Source of the DNA: Massilia sp. METH4
GTDB lineage: Bacteria; Pseudomonadota; Gammaproteobacteria; Burkholderiales; Burkholderiaceae_D
NCBI RefSeq assembly: GCF_037094685.1
Contig: NZ_CP146614.1
Span: 1,736,001-1,800,000 of the forward strand
DNA length: 64,000 bases
Direction of reading: 5' to 3'
The notes beneath the pieces are model-generated. The model saw only the letters and a list, made by a program, of their open reading frames with translations, searched no databases and was not told the origin of the DNA. Positions 1-7,928 of the stretch are shown here, piece by piece. Position 1 is the first letter of the stretch. Every line of letters starts with the position of its first letter. The translations under genes and the position numbers were made by a program.

Positions 1-380
1 ATGTCGTGCGACGACGTTTCATAGGCGACCCGGGAGCCGGCCGGAAACGTGATCTCGACCAGCTGGATCGACGACGGCACGGTGGGCGACAAGGTGCGGC
101 GCACATAGCCGGAGGCGGGATCGGTCCACACCGGCTGCTCGCCGGCACGCGCGATGGGCGACGAGACATCGGCCGGCTTTTCGAACAGCGAAGCGACCGG
201 CACGCCGAGGGCGGCGGCCAGCTTGTCGAGCACCGTGGCGGTCGCGCTGCTCTCGCCACGTTCGATCAGCGAGATGTTCGAGCGGCTCACGCCGCTCTGT
301 TCCGCCAGCACCGCCAGGGTCATGGCGCGAGCGCCGCGCAGCTCGCGCAGGCGGTGGGCGATGATTTGATTGATATCCAT
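1..380 (-). CDS. XRE-family transcriptional regulator, partial
   Basis: The gene runs off the left window edge, so only the first 126 codons are visible. Residues 5-60 form a classic helix-turn-helix of the Cro/C1 (XRE) type: RLRELRGARAMTLAVLAEQ, then SGVSRSNISLIERGESS. The part after about residue 75 (TDPASGYVRRTLSP, then VEITFPAGSRVAYE) resembles the start of the cupin sensor domain found in XRE-cupin repressors. The start ATG at 380 gives the usual M-D-I-N-Q-I-I opening. It is divergent from the small gene at 438, so the 57-base gap must hold both promoters. The regulated genes may lie outside the window. The DNA-binding assignment is firm; the cupin part is inferred from a short stretch. 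Confidence 0.85.
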   Translation of the reverse strand, partial: MDINQIIAHRLRELRGARAMTLAVLAEQSGVSRSNISLIERGESSATATVLDKLAAALGVPVASLFEKPADVSSPIARAGEQPVWTDPASGYVRRTLSPTVPSSIQLVEITFPAGSRVAYETSSHD

Positions 381-437
381 GCGGCGGAGTATACAGCCGT
401 GCCGCCGCGCCGCCATCCACCGCACTACAATGACGCC

Positions 438-734
438 ATGCCCCGTAAAACCCCGATCTTTCCAGGCCCCCGCACCGCCCGTGGCGCCGTGCTCGCCGTG
501 CTGCTGTCCAACACCGACCAGGCCGGCGCCGAACCGCTGCGTGGCCGGGTCACCCTCGCCGCCATCGTGCGCGCCCTGAAGCGCAAATACCACTGGCCGA
601 TCGAAACGACGAGCTTCCCTTCCAACGCCGCCGACGGCCGCGCCACCTGGGCCACCGTGTACAGCCTGCCGCCGGATGTCATCGATGCGGCACTGGACGA
701 GAAGGGACGCGATTGGCTGAAGGCGGCATCGTAG
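438..734 (+). CDS. Small conserved hypothetical protein (98 aa)
   Basis: The 98-residue protein starts MPRKTPIFPGPRTARGAVLAVLLSN in several-residue blocks and ends GRDWLKAAS. The middle (RVTLAAIVRALKRKYHWPIETTSFP) looks like a small winged-helix or HTH-type fold that pairs an alpha-helical segment with a beta-hairpin. I do not recognise a named family. The chosen ATG at 438 opens the conserved-looking part; the open frame continues upstream across the divergent regulator's promoter and is not likely to be coding there. No signal peptide or membrane segment is seen. Its position, divergent from the XRE gene, is the only context. Confidence 0.55.
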   Translation: MPRKTPIFPGPRTARGAVLAVLLSNTDQAGAEPLRGRVTLAAIVRALKRKYHWPIETTSFPSNAADGRATWATVYSLPPDVIDAALDEKGRDWLKAAS

Positions 735-1038
735 GGGGATCAAGGACAGAATGCCTCGCGCATCTGCGAGCTGCCGGATTCATCGCCGCCGACTATCTGC
801 GCGACGGCCGGCTGGTGGCCAGCCTTCCCGGATGGGCGATGGGCGGACTGTATTTCGTCACGCCGTCGGCGCGCGCCCGGCCAGCCAGGGTAGAGGTGCT
901 GGCGCCTTTGCCGGGCATCTCTTACGGCCGGCGTGGCGTGCATGATGTGCACTTTGTGATGACTTGTTACCGCGCTTGTCATTACAATAAGTCCATGACA
1001 GGATAGCGCCCGACCGGCATTCACTACATGGAGGAACG
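735..1038. other. Intergenic stretch without convincing gene
   Basis: The stretch holds overlapping open frames on both strands, but none has a start with a ribosome-binding site or a recognisable protein. Near its right end an AT-richer patch (962-990, containing TACAAT at 983-988) probably belongs to the promoter of the outer-membrane gene that follows. No matching -35 box at standard spacing was found. Confidence 0.4.
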
Positions 1039-1728
1039 ATGAACCCGCAGCGCTTCGCCTTTGCAGCAGCAATCCTGTGCACCGCTTTCGCGCACGCCCA
1101 GGTCGTGGAGCAGCCATCGCAGGAAGCGCAGGCATCGAAGCTGTACTCGACGCCGAAGCGCTCCACCATGCAGGAATCGTTCGACAAGGCGTTCCAGCCG
1201 TATCCCCGCACGTTCGGCGGCAACGAGGCCGCCCACCCCAACGACAAACTGTTCAAGGGGCTGTTCAAGCGCGATCCCAAGCTGGTGGGCGGCTGGCAGC
1301 TGACACCGAACCTGGCGATCGAGGGAGGCTATATGCGCCTGCTGAACCGGGGCTTCCACCGCATCGACGCCTTCGAATCCGAAGAAGCGGCGAAGGCACT
1401 GGACTTCAACAACTTCAGCAGCTACTTTGCCGTCAATTACACGCTGCCGCTGACCGACAAGTGGCTTGCTTACGGCAAGGTGGGAGTCGCGCACAGCGTG
1501 ATGACGCCCAACCGCAATGCCGTGGCCCTGCAGACCGAGTTCGGTGAAGAAAAGCCGGCGCCGAAGAAGGAGGTCGACACGGGTGCCTTCCTCGGCGTGG
1601 GTGCGCAATACAAGGTCACCGACAAGGCCACGCTCGACGTTCAGCACAATACCGTTGGGCAATCGGGTAACTGGGGCAGCCTGGTCAACTCCGGCGGACT
1701 CAAGGCAAACCTGAAAGTGAAGTTCTGA
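1039..1728 (+). CDS. Outer-membrane beta-barrel protein
   Basis: The 229-residue protein has a cleavable signal peptide (residues 1-20, ending FAHA). After a low-complexity linker, alternating polar and aromatic residues from about residue 85 to the end resemble an eight-stranded OmpA/OmpW-type barrel, e.g. LAIEGGYMRL, SSYFAVNYTLPL, WLAYGKVGVAHS, LGVGAQYKVT. It closes with a C-terminal phenylalanine (LKVKF), the usual signature for outer-membrane assembly. A strong ribosome-binding site (GGAGGAACG) sits just before the ATG. The last 29 bases overlap tail-to-tail with the end of the esterase gene on the other strand. The family is clear as a porin-like barrel; ligand and role are not. Confidence 0.75.
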   Translation: MNPQRFAFAAAILCTAFAHAQVVEQPSQEAQASKLYSTPKRSTMQESFDKAFQPYPRTFGGNEAAHPNDKLFKGLFKRDPKLVGGWQLTPNLAIEGGYMRLLNRGFHRIDAFESEEAAKALDFNNFSSYFAVNYTLPLTDKWLAYGKVGVAHSVMTPNRNAVALQTEFGEEKPAPKKEVDTGAFLGVGAQYKVTDKATLDVQHNTVGQSGNWGSLVNSGGLKANLKVKF

Positions 1729-2605
1729 CGGCCGCCTGGCGGCGGTGTTTCGCAAAGAACTGCCAGATCACTTCATTCGCATCGATATCGCGCGTGGTCT
1801 TCCCGATCGGCAGCCCGACATTGAACGGATCGGCGCCGGGCCAGGTATGGCCGCCTTCGCGGATCGTGGCCAGCGCCACGCTTTGCTGCCCGTTGCCCGC
1901 TTCCACCCAGCTCACGTCGGTGCCGTCGCCCGTGTCGGTATCGATGGCGCGGCGGCTGGCCGCGGCGTCGATCCCGTTGGTTTTCACCCAGTAGTCATAG
2001 GTCGCCTGCGCCGACAGGTAGCCGGTTCCCTTGCCGTCATAGGCCACCACCTGGTCCGCCGTACCGTGCAGGAGCAGCACGCCGACCTTGCCGGGCTTCG
2101 CATGATGCTGCACGACGGGTTCAGGCATCGGCGCGCCCACCGGCGCCACGGCGGCGAACAGGTGCGGCAGTTCCGCCGCGATGCGCAGCGCGAAGAAGCC
2201 GCCGCGCGACAGCCCGGTGGCATAGACGCGCGCGCCGTCGACCCGGTAATCCTGCTTCAGCTTCTCGAGCAAGGCGGTGGTGAAACCGATATCGTCGGTG
2301 CCCTCCAGGTAGGACATGCCGAAGCCCACGTTCCAGTCCTGCTTGATGCCGGCCGGGTAGACGACGATGAAGCCGTGCCGGTCGGCCGCGCGGTTCATCT
2401 GCGTGTACAGCATCTGCTCGGCCATCGTCATGCCCCCGCCGTGGAAGTTGAGCACGAGAGGGAAGGATTTGCCGGGCTGGCTGGCGTAGGAAGGCGGCGT
2501 GTAGACGAGGTAGCGGCGCTTCTCTTCCTTGTGGATGAGCGACTTCACTTGCGCGAATGCGGGCATGGACAACGCGAGGATGACGAGGGTGGTCAGGATC
2601 TTCAT
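1700..2605 (-). CDS. PHB-depolymerase/LpqC-like secreted esterase
   Basis: The 301-residue alpha/beta-hydrolase has a signal peptide (MKILTTLVILALSMPAFA). LVLNFHGGGMT is the oxyanion-hole motif, ATGLSRGGFFA holds the G-x-S-x-G nucleophile elbow, LLLHGTADQVV follows at the acid position, and EGGHTWPG carries the catalytic histidine. The HTWPG ending is typical of the LpqC / PHB-depolymerase / feruloyl-esterase group, which hydrolyses short-chain or aromatic esters outside the cytoplasm. The start at 2605 was chosen because it opens the signal peptide; an upstream in-frame extension lacks coding character. The substrate cannot be told from sequence. The 3' end overlaps the convergent outer-membrane gene. 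Confidence 0.85.
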   Translation of the reverse strand: MKILTTLVILALSMPAFAQVKSLIHKEEKRRYLVYTPPSYASQPGKSFPLVLNFHGGGMTMAEQMLYTQMNRAADRHGFIVVYPAGIKQDWNVGFGMSYLEGTDDIGFTTALLEKLKQDYRVDGARVYATGLSRGGFFALRIAAELPHLFAAVAPVGAPMPEPVVQHHAKPGKVGVLLLHGTADQVVAYDGKGTGYLSAQATYDYWVKTNGIDAAASRRAIDTDTGDGTDVSWVEAGNGQQSVALATIREGGHTWPGADPFNVGLPIGKTTRDIDANEVIWQFFAKHRRQAAVRTSLSGLP

Positions 2606-2735
2606 GGTGCGGGCACTGTTTTGAGTGGACGGGCTCCCAGCATAGGCAGCGGCCGGTGAAATGCCGGTGAAATCCGGCGGCCCCTTCGCACGCACTGCCC
2701 GCACTACTGTTGTATTGGCGCCAAAAAGTCCGGTG

Positions 2736-2868
2736 GGGACTGTCCCCGATTTTTTGCAACAGATCGAATAACGTACGGCGCCCTGCCGGCTGAACGCCAG
2801 GAGTGTCGGGAATTCATCCACAGCGCAGAACGCCGTACGGTTTGTTGTAAAAATTCGGGGACAGTCCC
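2736..2868. repeat. 133-bp foldback (MITE/REP-like) element
   Basis: Two 25-base arms (2736-2760 and 2844-2868) are inverted copies with two differences; each starts or ends in GGGACTGTCCCCGA or its complement. Inside, CGTACGGCG (2772-2780) pairs with CGCCGTACG (2831-2839). The whole can fold into one long hairpin, and the arm tip is itself a small palindrome. It lies between the esterase start and the histidine-kinase stop. No coding capacity is seen. It is most likely a mobile, non-autonomous intergenic repeat. Confidence 0.7.
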
Positions 2869-2873
2869 TAGTG

Positions 2874-4067
2874 TCATTGGGGGAAAATTTCGACCCGGTA
2901 GGTGGAGGGGCCGGCGTGAAAGCCGATTTGCCAGCCTGTCGCGGTGGCGATGCGTGCCAGCAGGTTCTGGCCGTGCAGGAAGCCCTGCACCGTGGCGTTG
3001 CGGGCGGGGTCGACCGCGTTGACGATCTCCAGCACTCCGTTCGCGAAGCAAACGCGCAGGCCGGGCGCGCCATGGAACGCGGCATTGGCCAGGCAGTTAT
3101 CGATGAGGAGCCTGGCCAGGTGGCGGTTGCCGGTCACTGCCAGCCGGTCGGGCAGGTCGAGGCGCAGGCGGTCGTCGTTCCAGCCCCGCTCCGCCAGCCG
3201 CAGCAGGCTGTCTTCGATACAGCCGCGCAAGTCGAACGGTTCGGCCGCGATGTGCTCGGCGCGCGCCAGGGCGAACAGCACGTCGATGGTGGCACGGATT
3301 TCGTCCAGGCCCGCCTGCAACTGCGCCACCTCGCCGCGCTCGAGGGAGCGGTCGCCGGCCTGGCCCAGCACGTTGTTCATCACCGTCAGCGGCGTGCGCA
3401 ATTCGTGGCTCACGTCGCGCGTGAACGCATGCTCGCGGCGCAGCGCGGCATGCAGGTCGGCGAGGGTGGTGCCGAGCCTGTCCGCCAGGTAGCCGATTTC
3501 GTCCGGCCGTTCGCGGGCGCTGAAGCGGATTTCGCCATCCGGCGCGGCGCTGCGCACCTCGCGCGCCAGCACCAGCAAGGGGGCGACGAGCCACCTGGCC
3601 AGCAACCACGCCAACAACAGCGCCAGCGCGACCAGCGACAGCGCAACGAAGATCACCACGCCGCCGACGTCCTGGATCAGCTTCGACACGACCAGCAGCG
3701 GGCCGGCATCGGCCAGCAGGTAGATGCGCTGCCGGCCATCGAGGTCGAGCGTGCGCAGGTGGTAGTGCTGGCCGGTGTCGGTGAATATCTCACCACGCGG
3801 CCGGGTGGCGGCCTGCTCGCGCACGATGGCGGGCAGCGTGTCGATGCCGCGGTACACGCGCACGAGGTCGAGGCCAGGCGCCTTCACTTCGCCATGCGCG
3901 CGGTAGTGCGCCGCGATGGCGGCCGCTTCGCGCTCCAGCAGCCGGTCGACCAGCATGTCCTCGGTCACGTAGGCGATGACCAGCGCCAGCCCCGTGTAGC
4001 AGAAACAGATCAGCACCGTGAAGCCGGCAAGCACGGCGAACAGGCCGTGCCGGATCGACTTACTCAT
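2874..4067 (-). CDS. Sensor histidine kinase
   Basis: The 397-residue membrane kinase forms the pair with the upstream response regulator; their coding ends overlap by 8 bases (ATGAGTAA). Transmembrane helices lie at about residues 9-32 and 134-160, enclosing a periplasmic sensor of about 100 residues. A HAMP-like linker follows, then the dimerisation/phosphoacceptor box FTRDVSHELRTPL with His221 and the N-box LLIDNCLANAAFHG. The glycine-rich G1 box expected next (DxGxG) is replaced by IVNAVDPARNATVQGF, and G2 is reduced to HGQNLLARI, so ATP binding may be unusual. The signal is unknown; no target gene is adjacent except the GFA-type gene upstream. Confidence 0.9.
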   Translation of the reverse strand: MSKSIRHGLFAVLAGFTVLICFCYTGLALVIAYVTEDMLVDRLLEREAAAIAAHYRAHGEVKAPGLDLVRVYRGIDTLPAIVREQAATRPRGEIFTDTGQHYHLRTLDLDGRQRIYLLADAGPLLVVSKLIQDVGGVVIFVALSLVALALLLAWLLARWLVAPLLVLAREVRSAAPDGEIRFSARERPDEIGYLADRLGTTLADLHAALRREHAFTRDVSHELRTPLTVMNNVLGQAGDRSLERGEVAQLQAGLDEIRATIDVLFALARAEHIAAEPFDLRGCIEDSLLRLAERGWNDDRLRLDLPDRLAVTGNRHLARLLIDNCLANAAFHGAPGLRVCFANGVLEIVNAVDPARNATVQGFLHGQNLLARIATATGWQIGFHAGPSTYRVEIFPQ

Positions 4068-4761
4068 CGGTCGCCGCATCGGGCCGCAGCCGGTAGCCGA
4101 GCTGCGGGACGGTCGCGACGAGGTCCGGCGCGCCGGCCCGCTCCAGCTGCCGGCGCAACGCGTAGACGTGCGACTTGAGCGCATCGCTGTCGGGTGGGTC
4201 GGCGCCCCACAGTTCGTGCGTCAGCGCCGAGCGTGACACGGCCCGTGGCCAGGCGGTGCACAGCATGAGCAGGATCTTGAACCCGGCCTGCGTCAGCGTC
4301 ACCGGCACGCCGTTGCAGAAGGCGCGCCGTTCCCTCGGCAGCAGCGTGAGCGGGCCGACGCGCAATTGCTGCTCCACGTGCAGCTGCCCGCGCCGCGCCA
4401 GCGCCTCGCAGCGCAGCGCCAGCTCGCGCAGGTCAAAGGGTTTGGTCACGTAATCGTCGGCGCCGCCGTGGAAGCCGCGCGCCTTGTCCTCGAATGCGTC
4501 GCGGGCGGTCAGCATCAGCACCGGCACGTTGCGCGGCGCCCGCGCCTTGATCGCACGGCATACGTCGAGGCCGTCGATGTCGGGCAGGTTCAGGTCGAGC
4601 AGCACCACGTCGTAGGGTTCGCGCGTGGCCAGTTCGATGGCCAGCGCCCCGGTGGCGGCATGGTCGGTTTGCCATTGCAAGCCATCGAGGAATCCCACCA
4701 CCTGGGCGGCGATCGTCGGGTGGTCTTCGACCACCAGGATGGAGAGGGAACGGTTCGTCAT
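4060..4761 (-). CDS. OmpR-family response regulator
   Basis: The 233-residue protein has a receiver domain (residues 6-120) with the acidic pair in VVEDH, the phosphoacceptor Asp56 in VVLLDLNLP, and the conserved Thr and Lys in MLTAR and VTKPF. A winged-helix DNA-binding domain follows (residues 135-230; ALKSHVYALRRQLERAG is the recognition region). It is translationally coupled to the kinase at its 3' end. The start at 4761 gives the standard N-terminus. It probably regulates its own operon and unknown targets; there is no direct evidence tying it to the czc operon 6 kb away. Confidence 0.92.
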   Translation of the reverse strand: MTNRSLSILVVEDHPTIAAQVVGFLDGLQWQTDHAATGALAIELATREPYDVVLLDLNLPDIDGLDVCRAIKARAPRNVPVLMLTARDAFEDKARGFHGGADDYVTKPFDLRELALRCEALARRGQLHVEQQLRVGPLTLLPRERRAFCNGVPVTLTQAGFKILLMLCTAWPRAVSRSALTHELWGADPPDSDALKSHVYALRRQLERAGAPDLVATVPQLGYRLRPDAATDE

Positions 4762-4796
4762 CTGGTCGGCGCGATTGGCATGCCCGCCAGTATAGG

Positions 4797-5189
4797 TCAA
4801 CCCTCGGCCCGGCCGGTGCCCTCGCGATCGTGCCCGTAGCTTCGCGCGAGCGGGAAGGGCGGCAGCCAGGACTCGCGGCGGATCGTCCACAGTTCGTAGG
4901 TGGGCTGGAACTGGTTCGGCGCATCCAGCGCGCCCAGGTTCACCTCGATCTCGTCGCCGCTGCGCGAGAACACGGAAGAGCCGCAGCGCGGGCAGAAGAA
5001 CCGCCCGGCGTAGTCGCGCGTTTCGCCTTCGACCGTTACCGCATGCTGCGGAAAGATCGCGGAGGCGTGGAACAGCGCGCCATGGTGCTTGCGGCAGTCC
5101 AGGCAATGGCAGATGCCCACCCGGTTTGGTTCGCCTGTCGCCACGATGCGGACGCTGCCGCACAGGCAGCCGCCGGTATGTGATTGCAT
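4797..5189 (-). CDS. GFA / CENP-V family zinc protein
   Basis: The 130-residue protein belongs to the GFA family (glutathione-dependent formaldehyde-activating enzyme-like). The zinc ligands are visible: C8xC10 in GGCLCGSVR, C27xC29xxC32 in ICHCLDCRK, and C66xxC69 in FFCPRCGSSVF. Most family members have no proven glutathione or formaldehyde activity, so only the fold is assigned. It lies 35 bases upstream of the response regulator on the same strand and may share its transcript. The ATG at 5189 starts exactly before the first conserved motif. Confidence 0.85.
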   Translation of the reverse strand: MQSHTGGCLCGSVRIVATGEPNRVGICHCLDCRKHHGALFHASAIFPQHAVTVEGETRDYAGRFFCPRCGSSVFSRSGDEIEVNLGALDAPNQFQPTYELWTIRRESWLPPFPLARSYGHDREGTGRAEG

Positions 5190-5529
5190 GTTGCGCGCCT
5201 CCGTAAAAATGTAAGGGCAGTGAGAAAGCGTCGATATCGCACGGTTTTTCACATCATATGTTGCCATTTCCCTCACTGCCGGTGGCGCTCGTGCCGGCAT
5301 CTTCGCCGTGATCGTGCTGCTGGCGCTGGAAGGCAAGCCAAACCGCCGCAGCCGGAAGGTTATCCCAGCCTGATGCGCGGCGCCGGGAGCAAGGACGAAG
5401 GCGGCAAGCGGGAACCCAGCTGTACGCGGCAGCGCGAAGGGGCCGGCGTCGGCTCGGCGCAGCAGGACGCCGCGCTGGCAATTACCAGAAAGGGGCATCG
5501 ACAGGGGGGCAACCCGGCAGATAGAATTG
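5190..5529. other. Intergenic stretch, no convincing gene
   Basis: This long gap separates the divergent GFA gene and siderophore receptor. The open frames present lack ribosome-binding sites or recognisable motifs. It should hold the leftward promoter for the GFA/two-component genes; the rightward Fur-controlled promoter lies at its right margin. Confidence 0.4.
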
Positions 5530-5549
5530 AGAGTGATTCTTATTCTCAT
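5530..5549 (+). promoter_or_regulatory. Fur box before siderophore receptor
   Basis: The sequence GAGTGATTCTTATTCTC (5531-5547) is an AT-rich imperfect palindrome of the Fur type, with alternating GATTCTTATTCTC halves. It ends 27 bases before the receptor start codon. A repressor at this place would shut the receptor off when iron is plentiful. Confidence 0.65.
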
Positions 5550-5574
5550 TTCCACCCCTATACAGGAGTTGTCC

Positions 5575-7809
5575 ATGTTTCGCCATCGCGCAGCAAGTCC
5601 CGCCCCGCAACCGTTTCGCCGGCAGTCCAGGGGGCGCGGCGCGCCGCTGACCCTGCTGTACGCAAGCCTGGCACTGGCTTATCCGCTGGCAGCCCGCGCG
5701 GCAGCGGCCCCCGTGGAGGCGGAAACGGCAGAGACGATGCAAACCGTGACCGTGATGGGCACGGCGGACAACAACACCGAAAACACGGGATCGCTCGCCA
5801 GCCGCAAGGCCAGCGTGATGAAGGGTTTCGATACGGTGCGCGACATCCCGCAACCGGTCACCGTGATCACCCGCCAGCTGCTCGATGAGCGCAACCTGCT
5901 CGACCTGCACGACGTGCTGCAGAACACGCCCGGCGTGTCGGTCGACTACACGGACAGCGAGCGCGTCACCTATCACTCGCGCGGCTACCAGATCGATGCG
6001 CTGCAGGTGGACGGCATCACGTTCAGCCAGAGCGGCTCGGCGTTCGTGCAGCCCGATACGGCCGTGCTGGACCGCGTGGAAGTGCTGCGCGGCGCGGCGG
6101 GCATGCTGCGCGGGTCGGGCAACCCGTCGGCCACCGTGAACATGGTGCGCAAGCGCCCGACGCGGGAATTCCGGCTGTCCGGCGTGGCCACCGTGGGGCG
6201 CTGGGACCGCCACCGCGTGGAAGGCGATATATCCGGTGCCCTGAACGCGGCCGGCACGCTGCGCGCCCGCGCCGTGGTGGTGGCGGACGAGAAGGACTTC
6301 TTCCAGGCAGCCAAGCGGGAAAAGCGCGAGGTGCTGTACGGCGTGGTCGAGTACGACGTGGCCCCGCACACCACGATCACGGCGAGCCTGCAGCACACCG
6401 ACCTGGACGCGACGGGCGCCTGGGGCGGCATGCCGGGCAACCTCGACGGTTCCCCGCTGTACCTGCCGCGCGATACCTACCTGGGCGTGGCCTGGAACCG
6501 CTGGAACCGCTACAACGACCAGGCCTTCGCCGAGATCGAGCACCGCTTCGGCAACGGCTGGAACGTGAAAGCCAGCGCCGCCTGGGTACACCTGGCGCTG
6601 AAGGACAATGGCTTCAAGCAGTCGTATTTCGCGCGCCCGGCGAACGCCACCAATCCCTGGCTGATGAACGTGACCACGGCCCAGTACACGGGCGCCGAGA
6701 GCACGCAGAAGGTGGCGAACCTGGTGGCCAATGGCCCATTCACGCTGTTCGGCCGCAGGCATGAGCTGATCGTGGGCGGCGAGGCGCTGCGCACCGAGTC
6801 GATCGACAGCTGGGGCCAGGGCAGCCTGTACCAGCAGACCGTCGACATCCGCACCTGGGACCCGTACACGAGCTATGCCGAGCGGGACGTGGCCGTGAGC
6901 GGCGGCGCCAACCCCAACTACACGCGCCAGAAGGGCGTGTTCGGCACGGCCCGCCTGTCCGTCACCGAGCCGCTCACGCTGCTCGTCGGCGGGCGTCTGT
7001 CCTGGTGGGAATACGAGGTGCCGCGCACCCCGTCCAGCAATTACAAGATCGATCGCGAAGCCACGCCATTCGCCGGCCTCACGTATGACTTCAACAAGCA
7101 TGTGAACGCCTACCTGAGCTATACGGAAGTCTTCACGCCGCAAAATGCGAAGGACGCGAACGGCAACATTCTGCAACCGATCCGCGGCGAGGACTACGAG
7201 GCGGGCGTGAAAGGCGATTTCTTCGGCGGCAGGCTGACGGCTTCCGCGGGCCTGTTCCAGATCACGAACGAAGGCAAGGCCGTGGAGGACCCCACGTCGA
7301 TCAATCCGTGCGTGCCGGTGTACACGGCCGGCTTCTGCCGCGTTGCCGGCGGCAAGACCGAGAGCCGCGGCTGGGAACTGGAGCTGGCCGGCGAAATCCT
7401 GCCGGGCTGGCAGGTGCAGGCGGGCTACACGAACACCCGCACGAAGTACATCACCGATACCGTGAGCGCCAACACGGGCCTGCCGCTGCGCAGCATCGAC
7501 CCGCGCCACAAGCTCAATGTATTCACCAGCTACCGCTTCGATGGCGCGCTGCGGGGCTTCACACTGGGGGGCGGCGTGCGCACGCAGGATGGCACCTACG
7601 TGACCGCGGGCGGGCTGACCACGCGGCAGGGCGGGTACTCGCTCTTCAACGCGATGGCCAGCTACAGGTTCAACGAGCGCTACGCGCTGCAACTGAACGT
7701 GGACAACCTGTTCGACAAGGTCTACTACAAGAAGTTCGCGCCCACGGGCATCAGCTACTACTACGGCGATCCGCGCTACGTGGCGCTGTCGCTGCGCGCG
7801 AGCCTGTAG
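5575..7809 (+). CDS. TonB-dependent siderophore receptor
   Basis: The 744-residue outer-membrane receptor is of the FpvA/FhuE/FoxA type. A signal peptide with a long basic N-region ends near residue 43 (AARA). MQTVTVMG (residues 55-62) is the TonB box. The plug covers about residues 85-190 (DIPQPVTVITRQLL, LHDVLQNTPGVSV, VLDRVEVLRGAAGMLRGSG, PSATVNMVRKRP) and the 22-strand barrel the rest. It imports a ferric siderophore, probably of hydroxamate class by family, driven by TonB. An AGGAG site precedes the ATG, and a Fur box lies just upstream. The final 28 bases are repeated directly 115 bases downstream around a hairpin, so the gene's end has been rearranged without changing the protein. Confidence 0.92.
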   Translation: MFRHRAASPAPQPFRRQSRGRGAPLTLLYASLALAYPLAARAAAAPVEAETAETMQTVTVMGTADNNTENTGSLASRKASVMKGFDTVRDIPQPVTVITRQLLDERNLLDLHDVLQNTPGVSVDYTDSERVTYHSRGYQIDALQVDGITFSQSGSAFVQPDTAVLDRVEVLRGAAGMLRGSGNPSATVNMVRKRPTREFRLSGVATVGRWDRHRVEGDISGALNAAGTLRARAVVVADEKDFFQAAKREKREVLYGVVEYDVAPHTTITASLQHTDLDATGAWGGMPGNLDGSPLYLPRDTYLGVAWNRWNRYNDQAFAEIEHRFGNGWNVKASAAWVHLALKDNGFKQSYFARPANATNPWLMNVTTAQYTGAESTQKVANLVANGPFTLFGRRHELIVGGEALRTESIDSWGQGSLYQQTVDIRTWDPYTSYAERDVAVSGGANPNYTRQKGVFGTARLSVTEPLTLLVGGRLSWWEYEVPRTPSSNYKIDREATPFAGLTYDFNKHVNAYLSYTEVFTPQNAKDANGNILQPIRGEDYEAGVKGDFFGGRLTASAGLFQITNEGKAVEDPTSINPCVPVYTAGFCRVAGGKTESRGWELELAGEILPGWQVQAGYTNTRTKYITDTVSANTGLPLRSIDPRHKLNVFTSYRFDGALRGFTLGGGVRTQDGTYVTAGGLTTRQGGYSLFNAMASYRFNERYALQLNVDNLFDKVYYKKFAPTGISYYYGDPRYVALSLRASL

Positions 7810-7923
7810 GGCGAGAGCTCCGGGGAACACCGGTGTCCGCCACTTTTCCGGGAGATGCCCCGGAAAAGATGTCCGACACCAGCGCCGGCGCCACATGGCG
7901 CTGTCGCTGCGCGCGAGCCTGTA
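7781..7923. repeat. 28-bp direct repeat flanking a REP-like hairpin
   Basis: The last 28 bases of the receptor gene (7781-7808) recur identically at 7896-7923. The first copy ends in TAG, the second reads into TAA. Between them, 7829-7886 folds into a long hairpin: a CTTTTCCGGG / CCCCGGAAAAG inner stem, with GGTGTC...GACACC at the outer ends. The GGTGTC/GACACC ends are shared with the hairpins at 24168-24280. The arrangement looks like insertion of a repeat with duplication of the gene end. Confidence 0.75.
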
Positions 7924-7928
7924 AGCCT

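Noticed and set aside
713..1006. Open frame of 97 codons on the plus strand
   Set aside because: It overlaps the preceding gene, lacks a ribosome-binding site and contains no recognisable motif.
2874..4761. Two-component pair as CzcRS for the czc operon
   Set aside because: It is 6 kb away, with unrelated genes between, and the sequence shows no metal-sensing motif.
5482..7896. Long antisense open frame (about 800 codons) opposite the siderophore receptor
   Set aside because: Such frames are common opposite GC-rich genes. The composition is His/Arg/Ala-rich and shows no domain.
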